A stretch of 64,000 nt of DNA from Pararhizobium gei (GCF_029223885.1 NZ_CP119409.1:398001-462000), one strand, 5' to 3'; counted from the first letter of the stretch, positions 53,343 to 62,855 are shown. Notes: generated by a model not told the origin, from the letters alone. Translations and numbers: made by a program.

Positions 53343-54677
53343 CTATGCCGCTTCCTTTTTTGCCAGCAGGTCATAAATACCGTTTTCGTCAATACTGACG
53401 GCCAGGATATCGTCCTTCGCCGCCGCTTCGCGGGCTTCCTCGGCAGCCCCGCCGGCGCGGGCCAGCATGACGGCCTGATCCTCGTCGCTCGGGGCCTCCC
53501 GAACCTCGGCGGCCTTTTCTTCAAGTGCCGCGGCGGTCGTATCGGAGGAACTGCTCTCCGCGACGGCTTGCGTCTCGGCGATCTCCAGGCCCGCGGCAAG
53601 CACCTGGATCGTCTGGATAGCCGCGACGTCGATGCCTTGAGCCGTGCCATCGGCGTCGGGTCCAGGCGTGTCTTCATCCTTGATGGCTGCGTCGTTGCCC
53701 TTGGCGATCGCATCGTTAAGCTCTTCGATATCTTCAAGCTTCTCGCCGGCTTCCAGCGACCGGATGGCCTCTTCCCGTTCCTTACGGGTTTCGGCATCAT
53801 GCACCTTGGTCGGGTCTTTCTCGAGCCGGTCCGCCTTGAGTTCCTCGATCGTCTTCGGATCAGCGACCTCTTCCAGCCGCTGCAGCACCTTGGCGACATC
53901 CGCCGTCAGAAATTTTTCCTCGGAGACCCTGTCGTCGAGCGCAGTTGCGATCTTCTGCGCGGCCTCGCCGTAGGGATGCTTGATCGCCTCGACCATCTCC
54001 GCTGCGGTGACCCCAAGATCGCGCAGGCCGGATTTCTTCTCCAGCGCAGTGATGTCCTGCACCATGGAAGCCCGCACACCCGCCAGCGCCTTTCCGAATC
54101 GCTCGCTGAAAGCAGGCTCCGCTTCTCCTTCTTCCCGCTCGATCCCGAGGCGCCCGGCATAGCGCGCAAGCACCTGCATCATCTGGGACGGCTCCTTGTT
54201 CTCCCCGGAGATCGTCGCTTCCAGTTCCTCGACCGAAACACGGAAGCGGGCCAGCGAGACCTTCGGCATGGTCAGCGATTCCAGCACCGTCACCGTCTTC
54301 TTGGTGAGGGTTTGAGCCTCGGCTTTCCCGATCATGGTGACGAGCACCAGCGCATCTTCCACGCGCGTGCCGAAGTCTACATCACTTTCACCCTTTTCCT
54401 GGGCGATGCCGAGCGCACCGAGGAACCGGGCGCGCAATTGCGCCAGCGGTGATTCGTCCTGTTTCAGAGCGCCGAAGAAATGTTCGTTGATCCTGGCATT
54501 TGCGGTCTGCGCCACGGCATCCGGCTTTATGCGCGCCTTGAGAACCTTGTCGTCCTGTTTCCTGCCGCTCGCTTTCTCCTCGTCCTCGAGCCGGCGCTTC
54601 TCGATGTCATCGACAATCGAGCGCACCATGGAGGTGACGAGGGTGACGGAGGCTTGCTGGGTCGGGGGCAGTATCAT
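53343..54677 (-). CDS. Hypothetical helical, acidic protein
   Basis: 444 aa. Not recognised. Residues 1-290 are helical with repeated family-like blocks (QASVTLVTSMVRSIVDDIEK, NARINEHFFGALKQDESPLA, RARFLGALGIAQEKGESDVD); the last 150 are acidic, Ala/Glu-rich and probably disordered. No signal peptide or membrane helix. The ATG 54677 lies 61 bp after the DUF817 stop; the two may be cotranscribed. Base composition matches the core chromosome, so it looks like a resident lineage-specific gene. Confidence 0.75.
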   Translation of the reverse strand: MILPPTQQASVTLVTSMVRSIVDDIEKRRLEDEEKASGRKQDDKVLKARIKPDAVAQTANARINEHFFGALKQDESPLAQLRARFLGALGIAQEKGESDVDFGTRVEDALVLVTMIGKAEAQTLTKKTVTVLESLTMPKVSLARFRVSVEELEATISGENKEPSQMMQVLARYAGRLGIEREEGEAEPAFSERFGKALAGVRASMVQDITALEKKSGLRDLGVTAAEMVEAIKHPYGEAAQKIATALDDRVSEEKFLTADVAKVLQRLEEVADPKTIEELKADRLEKDPTKVHDAETRKEREEAIRSLEAGEKLEDIEELNDAIAKGNDAAIKDEDTPGPDADGTAQGIDVAAIQTIQVLAAGLEIAETQAVAESSSSDTTAAALEEKAAEVREAPSDEDQAVMLARAGGAAEEAREAAAKDDILAVSIDENGIYDLLAKKEAA

Positions 54678-54738
54678 CGGAGCAGTCCATTATCGTCGAG
54701 GCTGTGTTTGAAAATAGAACACAACCGTTAATCGCCAA

Positions 54739-55665
54739 TTAACCGCGTCCGCGGAAGGCTGGCCGGTTTTCGGGCGGCCTCGGCCGCAGGACAAGTGTGA
54801 CGAGAACGAAACTCACATAGAGCAACATGTACCAGGAGCCGAGTTTGGATACGGAAACAGCGTGCCACACCGTCTGGCTCGGATAGATCCAGGTGCCCGT
54901 CGCCGTCCCGATATTCTCCGCGATCCAGAGAAACAGGGAGGAGAGAAAGGCCGCCAGCGTCAGCGGCATCCAGAGTGTGGTACGATCCGTGGTGAAGTGG
55001 ATATTCACCCGCCAAAAGACCGCGATCGTCGCTGCAAACAGAACGAAGCGGATATCCGGCAAATAGTGATGGCTGTAGAAATTGACATAAATGGCCAGCG
55101 CAAGAACAACCGTCAGCCACCGTGGCGGAAAATGTGTGAAGCGCATGTCGAAAATACGGATGGTCCGCGCCATGAAAGAACCGACGGACGCATACATGAA
55201 ACCGGAAAACAGGGGCACGCCGGCGATCTGGATCAGGGCCGGCTGCGGATAGCTCCATGAACCCATCTGGACCTTGAAGATCTCCATCAGCGTACCGACG
55301 ACATGATAGACGAGGATGACCTTGGCCTCCTCCCAGCTTTCCAGTCTAAACGCCAGGAAAAGCATCTGGACGGATAGCGCGGCGACGAAAAGGAAGTCGT
55401 AACGATAAAGCGGCCATTCGGCCTGCCAGACAAGCTTGCTGGCGATCAGCATGGCAAGCATGATCGCTCCGAAGAGGCACGCCCATGCCTGCTTCAGGCC
55501 GAAAAGCAGGAACTCCGAAAGCCACCAGGGGAGACGAGCAAGACCGGCGCGCAAGAGGCGACGCAGCGGCTCCAGATAGGGACCGGTTTCGTGATCGCCC
55601 CGCTCGTTTGTGTCGATCACGGCGATTGTTTCCGCACCCTTGTCTTCGGCAGGCCTTTTCATCAT
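54739..55665 (-). CDS. DUF817 integral membrane protein
   Basis: 308 aa, DUF817 family. About eight hydrophobic helices beginning near residue 58 (AWACLFGAIMLAMLIASKLV) and ending near 295 (SWYMLLYVSFVLVTLVL). Charged loop motifs include SYPQPALIQIAGVPLFSGFM, FSYHHYLPD-like HHYLPDIRFVLF and GTWIYPSQTVWHAVSVSKLG. Inner-membrane location. Function unknown. Lies 10 bp beyond the RNase D-like gene's stop on the same strand. Confidence 0.85.
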   Translation of the reverse strand: MMKRPAEDKGAETIAVIDTNERGDHETGPYLEPLRRLLRAGLARLPWWLSEFLLFGLKQAWACLFGAIMLAMLIASKLVWQAEWPLYRYDFLFVAALSVQMLFLAFRLESWEEAKVILVYHVVGTLMEIFKVQMGSWSYPQPALIQIAGVPLFSGFMYASVGSFMARTIRIFDMRFTHFPPRWLTVVLALAIYVNFYSHHYLPDIRFVLFAATIAVFWRVNIHFTTDRTTLWMPLTLAAFLSSLFLWIAENIGTATGTWIYPSQTVWHAVSVSKLGSWYMLLYVSFVLVTLVLRPRPPENRPAFRGRG

Positions 55666-55675
55666 CTATGGGCCA

Positions 55676-56302
55676 TCAGCTGTGGGCAAAGATGTCGGTT
55701 TCTTCCCAGCCCAAGAGATCGAGCTTGGAACGGGTCGGTAGGAAGGCAAAGCAGGCATCGGCATGATCGAGGCGGCCGTCGCGGATCAGCCGTGCCGTCA
55801 GCTTGTCACGCAACGCATGCAAATGCAGCACATCGGAAGCGGCATAGTCCAGTTGCGCCTGCGACAGGGTCTCTGCGGCCCAGTCCGACGACTGCTGCTG
55901 TTTGGAGATATCGACGTCGAGCAGTTCCTTCAGATTGTCCTTCAGCCCATGACGGTCCGTATAGGTCCGTGTCAACCGCGAGGCGATCTTGGTGCAGAAC
56001 ACTGGTGTCGTGGTGACCCCGAACGTATGGAACAGCACTGCGATGTCGAAACGGCCGAAATGGAAAATCTTCTGCCGGGCGGGATCTTCCAGCATGCCGG
56101 CCAGGTTTGGCGCCTGCCTTTGATCCCTGGCGATCCGGATCACGTCGGCGGTGCCGTCTCCCGGCGAAAGCTGAACGACGCAGAGCCGGTCCCGGCGCGG
56201 AACAAGGCCCAGCGTCTCGGTGTCGACGGCAATTGCGCCGCGGTATCGCGCCGCGTCTTCGTTGCCGATATCGCCTTCGTGAAACCGTATTGTTTTCGCC
56301 AT
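55676..56302 (-). CDS. RNase D-like 3'-5' exoribonuclease
   Basis: 208 aa from ATG 56302; a GTG at 56314 would add four residues. Short RNase D of the alphaproteobacterial type, exonuclease domain only (no HRDC). DEDD-family residues: AVDTETLGLVP (Asp and Glu, near residues 24-26), FHFGRFDIAVLFHTFG (Asp) and DYAASDVLHLHAL with Asp (DEDDy Tyr in DYAASD). Trims 3' ends of structured RNAs such as tRNA precursors. Leads a minus-strand group with the DUF817 gene. Confidence 0.9.
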   Translation of the reverse strand: MAKTIRFHEGDIGNEDAARYRGAIAVDTETLGLVPRRDRLCVVQLSPGDGTADVIRIARDQRQAPNLAGMLEDPARQKIFHFGRFDIAVLFHTFGVTTTPVFCTKIASRLTRTYTDRHGLKDNLKELLDVDISKQQQSSDWAAETLSQAQLDYAASDVLHLHALRDKLTARLIRDGRLDHADACFAFLPTRSKLDLLGWEETDIFAHS

Positions 56303-56443
56303 GGAAATCCCCACATCAAGTGCACAGGGTGTCGCGCTTTTTTTGAAGTCGTCGGGCTATAGCGCAAGTTTGCGGGAAGCGATACCTTAACCGGCAGAGC
56401 GATGGCCGGTATGCTTTAGGCCGGACCAGATGTTGGAAATGTG

Positions 56444-56749
56444 ATGACAGCGCTTCGCACCTTTGCCCTTTCGGTTTTTCTTTCGGCGGCGTGCCTTGCC
56501 ACGCCCGCCGTCGCGGAACCTTTCTTCCAGCCCTCCGATGCCTATGCCGATCTTCCGGGTGTCAAAGCCCAGGAGGACGTCGATCGCGAAAATGCCGTTA
56601 CCTGCAGGGAAGTGCTGGTGCGCCGCGATACCGGGATCAATTCTGGCTATCGGATGGCAAATTTCTGCCGCCGCGGCTCCGGCCCGATCTTTCAGTCCGG
56701 TCGCTTGCCGCCTTCGATTATCCGGCAACTGCGTGGCTTCAATTACTGA
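56444..56749 (+). CDS. Small secreted hypothetical protein
   Basis: 101 aa from ATG 56444. A clear signal peptide (RTFALSVFLSAACLATPAVA, cleavage near AEP) followed by about 75 residues with two cysteines (VTCREVLV and ANFCRRGSG). Periplasmic. Family unknown. It precedes a dehydrogenase gene by 85 bp. Confidence 0.7.
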   Translation: MTALRTFALSVFLSAACLATPAVAEPFFQPSDAYADLPGVKAQEDVDRENAVTCREVLVRRDTGINSGYRMANFCRRGSGPIFQSGRLPPSIIRQLRGFNY

Positions 56750-56834
56750 CCGGCTGCACGCTTGCAAATCATCGTCTCTTCCATCAGTACGGGGCATAAG
56801 GAGCGCCAGGCTGATCCTGGCTGGGAGAGTGATC

Positions 56835-57866
56835 ATGATCGAAATGCCGCCGCCTCTGGTTCTATCGGCGCCTGAACCGCGAACTCTTGATCTGATCTTT
56901 ACACCGCAGGCCCTGACGGTCCTGCAAACGAGATACCGTATCGTGGAAGCTGGCCCCGAAAGCGTTGCAGGGCTGGCCGACAACACTCTTGGCGAGGTCC
57001 GTTACATTATCGGGCAACCGCCGCTCAGCGCTGAAACGCTGGCCCGAATGCCGCAGTTGCGGTGCATCTTGAATGTCGAAAGCAATCTGATCAACAACAT
57101 GCCCTATGACATCTTGTTCAGCCGCGGCATTCATGTCGTCACGACAGGGCAGGTCTTCGCCGAGCCGGTCGCAGAGCTTGGTCTTGCCATGGCGCTGAAT
57201 ATTGCGCGCGGCATCGTCGATGCGGATATCGACTTCCGAGAGGGGCGAGAACTTTGGGGCGGCGAGGGCAATGCGCAGGCGCGGCTTTTGTCCGGCGCCG
57301 ATGTCGGCATTATCGGCTTTGGCGATCTCGGCAAGGCGTTGAATCGTGTCCTGTCGGGATTTCGCACCAACACGCGTGTCTTCGATCCCTGGATGCCGCC
57401 ATCGATTCTGCTTGATCACGGCGTAACGCCATCGAGCTTGGATGATGTGCTGACCCGCAGCGACTTCATTTTCGTCGTGGCCTCGGTAACCAGCGAAAAC
57501 CAGCATTTTCTCGATGCGGACGCTTTCTCGAAAATGCGGCCTGGTGCTGCTTTCATCCTGCTCAGCCGTGCAAATGTCGTCGATTTCGGTGCTTTGATGG
57601 CGGCCGTCGAACGCGGCCATATCGTTGCGGCAAGCGACGTCTTTCCGGATGAGCCGCTGCCGCTCGATCATCCCGTGCGGCGGCTGAAGGGCTTCCTGCG
57701 GTCCGCTCACCGCGCGGGGGCACTTGACAGCGCTTTCAAGAAAATGGGCGATATGGTGCTTGAGGATATGGATCTGATGGACCGCGATCTTCCGCCAATG
57801 CGATGCAAACGTGCCGAGCGGGAAACGGTGTCACGGATGCGCTCCCGGCCTGTCACCGTCAATTGA
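56835..57866 (+). CDS. D-isomer-specific 2-hydroxyacid dehydrogenase family protein
   Basis: 343 aa from ATG 56835, with GGGAGAG six bases upstream. NAD(P)-dependent: C-terminal binding domain with GADVGIIGFGDLGKALNRVL near residues 158-175 (GxGxxG), DFIFVVASVTSENQHF, FILLSRANVVDFGALMAAVE (active Arg region) and ASDVFPDEPLPLDHPVR. The second catalytic position reads RSAHRAGA, where HxxG/HRAG supplies the His. Substrate cannot be told from sequence. Standing alone on the plus strand, it converges with the following small genes. Confidence 0.88.
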   Translation: MIEMPPPLVLSAPEPRTLDLIFTPQALTVLQTRYRIVEAGPESVAGLADNTLGEVRYIIGQPPLSAETLARMPQLRCILNVESNLINNMPYDILFSRGIHVVTTGQVFAEPVAELGLAMALNIARGIVDADIDFREGRELWGGEGNAQARLLSGADVGIIGFGDLGKALNRVLSGFRTNTRVFDPWMPPSILLDHGVTPSSLDDVLTRSDFIFVVASVTSENQHFLDADAFSKMRPGAAFILLSRANVVDFGALMAAVERGHIVAASDVFPDEPLPLDHPVRRLKGFLRSAHRAGALDSAFKKMGDMVLEDMDLMDRDLPPMRCKRAERETVSRMRSRPVTVN

Positions 57867-57902
57867 AGCTTTTGGGCCATGCCTCACAGGCATGAGCTAT
57901 CG

Positions 57903-58109
57903 TCACAATCCGTTGACGCGATCCATTGCTGCGAGAATGGCGCTTTTGGTCCCGTGACCGGTCTTGTAGAGGGCAAGCATGACGGTTGCGGCATCGCGGC
58001 CGTCGGCGCTATCGACAGGCGTGAGGGTTTTCGCGCACCATTCTTCCAGCGCACTGCAGACCATTTCGATTTCGCTCTGATTCAAGGTCATGTCCGATAG
58101 AAACGACAT
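57903..58109 (-). CDS. Small hypothetical protein
   Basis: 68 aa from ATG 58109 (MSFLSDMTLNQSE), with GGGTGGG upstream; ATG 58091 is an alternative. Helical: NQSEIEMVCSALEEWCAKTL and GRDAATVMLALYKTGHGTKS, ending in AILAAMDRVNGL. Family unknown; the composition is that of the chromosome. Confidence 0.6.
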   Translation of the reverse strand: MSFLSDMTLNQSEIEMVCSALEEWCAKTLTPVDSADGRDAATVMLALYKTGHGTKSAILAAMDRVNGL

Positions 58110-58232
58110 TGCCCACCCATCGCCCGAACATTCATTAATCTCCAGTGTAGAGACATAGCGGCTGCCGGCAATCGCCAGATATGGGGATAGCCATAGACCA
58201 GCTACCGGCGCCAAGCCGGTCTCCGGATGTCG

Positions 58233-58427
58233 CTAAGGCCGGTCGGCGGCAACCCAGGATGCTTCCATCAGGGATGCGGCGATCGCCATTGCCAGAAGCT
58301 TGCCCTTGGCTCTGACGCTGCCGGTGTCCGGGTCGCGGGCCGACAAAGCAAGGTCCATCCCTTCGCGCATCAGAATTTGCTGGGCCCGGTGCACCGCCCA
58401 ATTCTCGACATCGTCATTCTCTCGCAT
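58233..58427 (-). CDS. Small hypothetical protein
   Basis: 64 aa from ATG 58427, with a GGGGGCGAG upstream. Helical: ENWAVHRAQQILMREGMDLA and GKLLAMAIAASLMEASWVAA. No family recognised. A 15-bp palindrome (58440-58454) lies 13 bp upstream of its start. Confidence 0.6.
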   Translation of the reverse strand: MRENDDVENWAVHRAQQILMREGMDLALSARDPDTGSVRAKGKLLAMAIAASLMEASWVAADRP

Positions 58428-58454
58428 TGCTCGCCCCCAGCTAAATCATTTAGC

Positions 58455-58866
58455 ATCGCCGTGCAGCTCTCAATCACCCTGAACGCAGACCTCGCAGGCG
58501 AATCATCTGAGCGCGTGAATAGAATGCGACATTTCCAGTAAATCTGAAGTACAACTTCTGAGCGGTAAGAAATTGGACTGCTTGCAGCACTGATCATAGC
58601 AGCGGTCATCGGCATCACCCGGTCGGCTGCGCTCGATTTTGCATCAAGGGCCATCCGCGCCAATGCGATCTGCCCGGCACGCTAGCAGGCTGCATCAGTC
58701 CGCACGCTGGTTTGACACGTCGTCCAACAAGCGAAGAGGACGGTCAGGGCGCGATGCCAAATCTGAACGCTCCGGCAAAATATGCAGGACATCCGATCCA
58801 AACGGACTTTCAAGGTGTCGTGAAAAGCGGATACGCGAACCCGCGTATCCGGCATAATTTCTTGAG
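58455..58866. other. Intergenic stretch without a supported gene
   Basis: About 410 bp. Frames on both strands lack ribosome sites or family similarity. Confidence 0.4.
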
Positions 58867-58868
58867 CA

Positions 58869-58893
58869 AAAAAGGCGGCTTAGCCGCCTTTTC
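58869..58893 (-). terminator. Rho-independent terminator of the DUF2382 genes
   Basis: GGCGGC (58874-58879) pairs with GCCGCC (58883-58888), extended by A4/T4; on the minus strand a T-run follows. It is 20 bp beyond the DUF2382 gene stop. Confidence 0.85.
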
Positions 58894-58911
58894 CTGTGAA
58901 AACTCAGTAAC

Positions 58912-59790
58912 TCAATCCCGACGAATGCCAAGCGTGCCGTCTTTGCGCACTGACCCGTCGTTACGGTCATCCTCAATTTCCACCTCGGTCTTCCGGATTG
59001 TGTCGGAAATCGTTTCGCTGCGCTCCTCCGCCGTCTTGCGCAGGGCAATCTCTTCGACGACGCGCGCATCCTTGGAGATGGTTGCCTCTTCGCGATGCTC
59101 CTCGGCTTCGATCGTGCGATCCACGAAAGCAGTGTCTGCGCCGCTTACGGGACGGTCCACGGCACGCCGGGTGACCTCGACATTTTCGTCGCGAAGGGAG
59201 ACATTTTCACTCACCGGCGTTTCCGTCACATAGGAGCGAACCCTGATGCGACCATTGTTGACGTCGCGTTTGCCGACTCGCAATTCCTCTTCGACCACTG
59301 GGATGACATCTTCTCGATCCGTCGCAAGGCTCGTTGATGCTCCGGTTGTTCCACTGCTCCGATCATATGTCGATTCAGCAAAATCCCCGTTCGAGGTGGA
59401 GCGCGACCAACCTTCCGATTCCCAGGACTGAGACCTTTCGTCGAGATCAATACTGCCCTCGTCATCCAAAATGTCGAGTGCAACGTCGTGCATGCTGGCA
59501 GGATAACCGGAAACAGTGACCAGATAGCCGCCGCGGCGAATGCCTTCGGCATAGACGTTGCGATCCTCCTCCGGCATGAACAGATCTGCGAGGGAAGCCC
59601 AAAACCCCTTGCTTTCGTCTGTGGTGCTGACAGTTTCATCGCTCCCGCTGGCAATAACACGCACGGCATCGCGGGCGATACCGGCCTCTACAAGTCGTTC
59701 GACCGCATGATCCGCATCGGTGCGGCTGTCGAAGAACGCCGTGATTGTGTTTGCTTCTACTGTCGATGTCGTCTGATCTGCATAGGACAT
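58912..59790 (-). CDS. DUF2382 stress protein with N-terminal general-stress-like domain
   Basis: 292 aa. The N-terminal 90 residues form a GsmA-like/YsnF N-terminal region (TITAFFDSRTDADHAVERLV, AGIARDAVRVIAS). The C-terminal half is DUF2382 (DVIPVVEEELRVGKRDVNNG, VRSYVTETPVSENVSLRDEN, VEVTRRAVDRPVSG). Proteins of this form are induced by stress in many bacteria. It starts 17 bp after the second DUF2382 gene, in one operon driven by the EcfG-type promoter at 60209-60233. Confidence 0.85.
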   Translation of the reverse strand: MSYADQTTSTVEANTITAFFDSRTDADHAVERLVEAGIARDAVRVIASGSDETVSTTDESKGFWASLADLFMPEEDRNVYAEGIRRGGYLVTVSGYPASMHDVALDILDDEGSIDLDERSQSWESEGWSRSTSNGDFAESTYDRSSGTTGASTSLATDREDVIPVVEEELRVGKRDVNNGRIRVRSYVTETPVSENVSLRDENVEVTRRAVDRPVSGADTAFVDRTIEAEEHREEATISKDARVVEEIALRKTAEERSETISDTIRKTEVEIEDDRNDGSVRKDGTLGIRRD

Positions 59791-59807
59791 TGTTTTCTCC
59801 TCGTTGA

Positions 59808-60182
59808 CTATTCTTCTGTTCTCTCGACCGTCGCCGTTTGCTTTCGCAGTGTGACCGGGACGATCACTTCCTCGTTGATCGTGACGCGCCGAATGTGGAT
59901 TTTCTCGATGAGAAAGAGGCGCTTTTCCATAACCAGTCTTTCCTCCACGACCGGGATGATGGTCACATCGCCCTCGACTCTCGTCTCAGGGACCTCTTCG
60001 ATTTCGCGGTTTAAATGCTCGCGAACGATCTCCACCCTTTCGCCCGACAATGTAGCGCGCGCCACATCTTCGATGGTGCTGCTGGAAGTCCAAACACGAA
60101 CGCGGCCCGTTATGACCTTCTGTTTATCGATGCATGAGCGCTCTTCAACGAGTAGAATTCTTTCGTCTTCCCGTTCCGACAT
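59808..60182 (-). CDS. DUF2382 protein, short form
   Basis: 124 aa from ATG 60182 (MSEREDERILLVEERSCIDK). Consists essentially of the DUF2382 domain: KVITGRVRVWTSSSTIEDVA, VEIVREHLNREIEEVPETRV, EGDVTIIPVVEERLVMEKRL and INEEVIVPVTLRKQ. First gene of the stress operon; its start is 27 bp after the predicted -10 element. Confidence 0.85.
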   Translation of the reverse strand: MSEREDERILLVEERSCIDKQKVITGRVRVWTSSSTIEDVARATLSGERVEIVREHLNREIEEVPETRVEGDVTIIPVVEERLVMEKRLFLIEKIHIRRVTINEEVIVPVTLRKQTATVERTEE

Positions 60183-60208
60183 TGGTGCCCGCTTTCTTGT
60201 CGCCGGAA

Positions 60209-60233
60209 AACGAAGAAGTCGCAAAAAAGTTCC
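60209..60233 (-). promoter_or_regulatory. EcfG-type general-stress promoter
   Basis: On the minus strand GGAAC (60229-60233), 16 bp, CGTT (60209-60212). This is the consensus GGAAC-N16/17-CGTT of the alphaproteobacterial general stress sigma factor EcfG (RpoE2/RpoE4). It is placed directly upstream of the two DUF2382 genes. Confidence 0.75.
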
Positions 60234-60602
60234 TGGGACGTTTCGACCGTCAGTCGTTCGGTTAGACTACGCGAACGCAATTCCGGAGGTGCCACCCGGG
60301 TCAGCTGAAATCGCCCGACGGCAGGTCAGGCCGAAAGGCTTTTGCCAACTTGGCGTCTCTGGAAGGCATGCATTTTCCGCCGCCAGAGCAGAAACAACTG
60401 ATGGTGAGCGTTACAGCCATCATTTTTGACTGAGCAAGCCTGTGGAAGTAATCGGCAGAAGATTTCGTTGGGCGGCAAAGCGCTTTTGCAGCCTCGGTTC
60501 TCACCAAGCATGAGTCGGGATTGCTGCCGGGCTTTTCAAGGCAGACGGTGTTCGGCCGGCCGTTGCTCCCACCAAGTGACTCTGTACCCTGGCAGATCTG
60601 GC
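60234..60602. other. Intergenic region without a supported gene
   Basis: About 370 bp between the stress promoter and the 90-aa gene. No credible reading frame or RNA was seen. Confidence 0.4.
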
Positions 60603-60875
60603 CTAAACGACTCGAAGCAGAGGCCTGCGGGACCGCTTGGTAAAGGTCACACTCATCACTCCTGTCCCTGCATCCGTCGCTACCATCACATATCGAAAAT
60701 GCTCGGCAATGGTTCGCAACTGCTCCGTCGCGGCCTGTGAGAGCTGCCTCTGGATAAGTGCGTGTCCCTGGGCAATCAGAACGCTGACTGCGCCAACCTC
60801 GACCCCGAGATCGAATTCAGCATCCCGACCGGGAAACCGCAGCCGCAGATCATCGACGATCTCGATTTTTCGCAT
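60603..60875 (-). CDS. Small hypothetical protein
   Basis: 90 aa from ATG 60875, with AAGGAG six bases upstream. MRKIEIVDDLRLRFPGRDAE opens an alpha/beta protein, then VGAVSVLIAQGHALIQRQLS and LRTIAEHFRYVMVATDAGTG, ending in basic residues. Cytoplasmic, unknown function. Confidence 0.65.
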   Translation of the reverse strand: MRKIEIVDDLRLRFPGRDAEFDLGVEVGAVSVLIAQGHALIQRQLSQAATEQLRTIAEHFRYVMVATDAGTGVMSVTFTKRSRRPLLRVV

Positions 60876-61040
60876 CTGATTCTCCTTTGCACCGGAAGCG
60901 ATTTTTGCGCTGCATGGTGAAGGATTCGTTAAGGCTCGTGAGGGGAGATTGTCTCGATGGGTCTCGTCGTGCGGCATGGAACCGACGGAATTGCCGCTCC
61001 TTGCTCCCGCATCAATACCTGGAGCACCGGAAACGAGGAA

Positions 61041-62855
61041 TCAGGCTGCCCGGCGCCCCTCCGCCGTGGCGCCGTCCATGACGACACGGTTTCTCCCGCC
61101 GGTTTTTGCGGCATAGAGGGCGGTGTCGGCCAAGTGGATGACATCCTCCAAATCGCGTGCTGACGACGATCCCAAGGCGCAGCCGACGCTTGTTGTGAAA
61201 CTAATCCGGTGTCCTGCGGCGGTGACGACGGTACGGGCGATCTGCTCGCGCAACCGGTTGGCCATCATCAAGGCGGCGGTTTCATCCGTCTCTCTTAACA
61301 GCACGACGAATTCCTCGCCGCCAAACCGGGCAACTTTGTCGGTCGTCCGGATGCCGGAACTGATAATCTCGCCCATCGTGCGAATGACGTCATCGCCGGC
61401 GGCATGGCCGAACGTATCGTTGATTCGCTTGAAATGATCGATGTCGAACATCAAAATACTGAAAGGCCGGTCGTAGCGCTTGTAGTAACTCCAGGCGTCT
61501 TCCGCGAAGGGAAGGAAGGCCCGGCGGTTCAACAATCCCGTCAAGCCATCGGTATCGGCCAGAAGCTGCAGAGCATGAAGGTCCGCTCCGTAGCGCAATA
61601 TCTTCTGTTCGACTTCCTTTTTCTGATCCTCCACCTCACGCTGAAGAGCGTCGATAGTAACTGCATCGCTCATTTTCACGCTTTCGGCAGATCCGACGCG
61701 TCGCAACAGCGAGCGGACCGCTGCCGACAGTTTGAGAATATCCATGGAACCATGCTGGCGCTCAACGCTCGTGACATTGATCTGGCGCCCGATCAGATCG
61801 AGGCTATCGGCAAGCGCCTTCAACGGGTTGGTTATTGATCCGGCCAGCGCCCACGCAACCGCGGACGCGACAGCCGCAACGATGCCGCCGATCAGCAATA
61901 TCTGCAGAACCAGAGTGTTTGCGGGCGCATAGATGACCGAGACCGGCATGCGGGCGACGACCCGCCAGCCAAGGCCGGGATAATCCCCCTGGCCGCGGGT
62001 GGCGACCATGGCTGCCAGCATCGGTGCCTCCCCCGATTTGTCCGTAAACAGGACACCATCCGTCTCTGCCGACTGCGCCAGAAGCGACGCGTCGAGCTTG
62101 CGATCGGTGGGGCCGATCAGCAGACTGCCATCGCCTGCCGATACCCAAAGATCAGCGGCGCTTTTCTTGTTTTGGCTGATCAGCACGGTCTGGCGGACAT
62201 CGTCCGCCCATGTCCAACTCATATGGGCGCCGAGGACCCCCGCCAGCACCCGGTTGCTGTCGAAAACCGGCATCGCGACATCGACGAAACGGAACGGAGC
62301 CTCATCCGGCGATGTGCGCAGCAACTTGTCCAGCAGCTTTGCGTCGTGGACATCTTCGACTGTAGCCCGTGTCAGTCCGCCGACAAACCAGGGACGCTGG
62401 GCAACCGAGACACCCTCAAGCATTCCTTTTGTGGCGGCGTGAACGATGCCATCGGGCGTTGCGAAGCCAAGCCAAGCATATTCCGGCAAGCTCTCCTGAA
62501 GCTGTTCGAGGATTTTGCGGGTGGCCGTTGCATCGTTCCTCCAGACGGCCTGAAGCGGACCAAGATTGGCGATATTCTGGATTTCCCGATATCGCTCGAA
62601 CATATGCTGGTCGAGCCGGTCTGCCATGTTTCGGGCCAATGCCTGCAATTGCTGGTTTGCGTTTTCTTCCGCGCTACTTTTCGCAACCATGGCTGCCCCG
62701 GCGGCAGCAACGCCGACCGCCGCAATGCAGGTGACAGCGGTAACAAGAGCGACCTGGAGACGGATCGTCATCTTGTTTCGGATGGTGTGAAAGGACCAAT
62801 TGCTGAAAAACACGCGATGTCTCCTGGATGACAAGGAGACATCGGTACCACTCAA
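61041..62855 (-). CDS. Membrane diguanylate cyclase with periplasmic sensor
   Basis: 604 aa. A first membrane helix near residues 35-58 (VALVTAVTCIAAVGVAAAGA), a periplasmic dCache-like sensor of about 250 residues, a second helix near 320-342 (ILLIGGIVAAVASAVAWALA), a HAMP-like linker and a C-terminal GGDEF domain. The active site is GGEEF near 512-516, an intact A-site, and the upstream RTTD five residues before it is a product-inhibition I-site (RxxD). It makes c-di-GMP, a signal controlling attachment and motility. No ligand can be inferred. Not in an operon. Confidence 0.92.
   Translation of the reverse strand: MSGTDVSLSSRRHRVFFSNWSFHTIRNKMTIRLQVALVTAVTCIAAVGVAAAGAAMVAKSSAEENANQQLQALARNMADRLDQHMFERYREIQNIANLGPLQAVWRNDATATRKILEQLQESLPEYAWLGFATPDGIVHAATKGMLEGVSVAQRPWFVGGLTRATVEDVHDAKLLDKLLRTSPDEAPFRFVDVAMPVFDSNRVLAGVLGAHMSWTWADDVRQTVLISQNKKSAADLWVSAGDGSLLIGPTDRKLDASLLAQSAETDGVLFTDKSGEAPMLAAMVATRGQGDYPGLGWRVVARMPVSVIYAPANTLVLQILLIGGIVAAVASAVAWALAGSITNPLKALADSLDLIGRQINVTSVERQHGSMDILKLSAAVRSLLRRVGSAESVKMSDAVTIDALQREVEDQKKEVEQKILRYGADLHALQLLADTDGLTGLLNRRAFLPFAEDAWSYYKRYDRPFSILMFDIDHFKRINDTFGHAAGDDVIRTMGEIISSGIRTTDKVARFGGEEFVVLLRETDETAALMMANRLREQIARTVVTAAGHRISFTTSVGCALGSSSARDLEDVIHLADTALYAAKTGGRNRVVMDGATAEGRRAA

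Noticed and set aside
52085..53899. 604-codon open frame on the minus strand
   Set aside because: Antisense to the cytosine-deaminase-like gene and out of frame with the 444-aa gene; Arg/His-rich shadow.
58440..58454. Palindrome GCTAAATCATTTAGC as a seventh island motif
   Set aside because: It shares only the AAATNATTT centre; the flanking GCT/AGC differs from CGG/CCG, and it lies outside the island.
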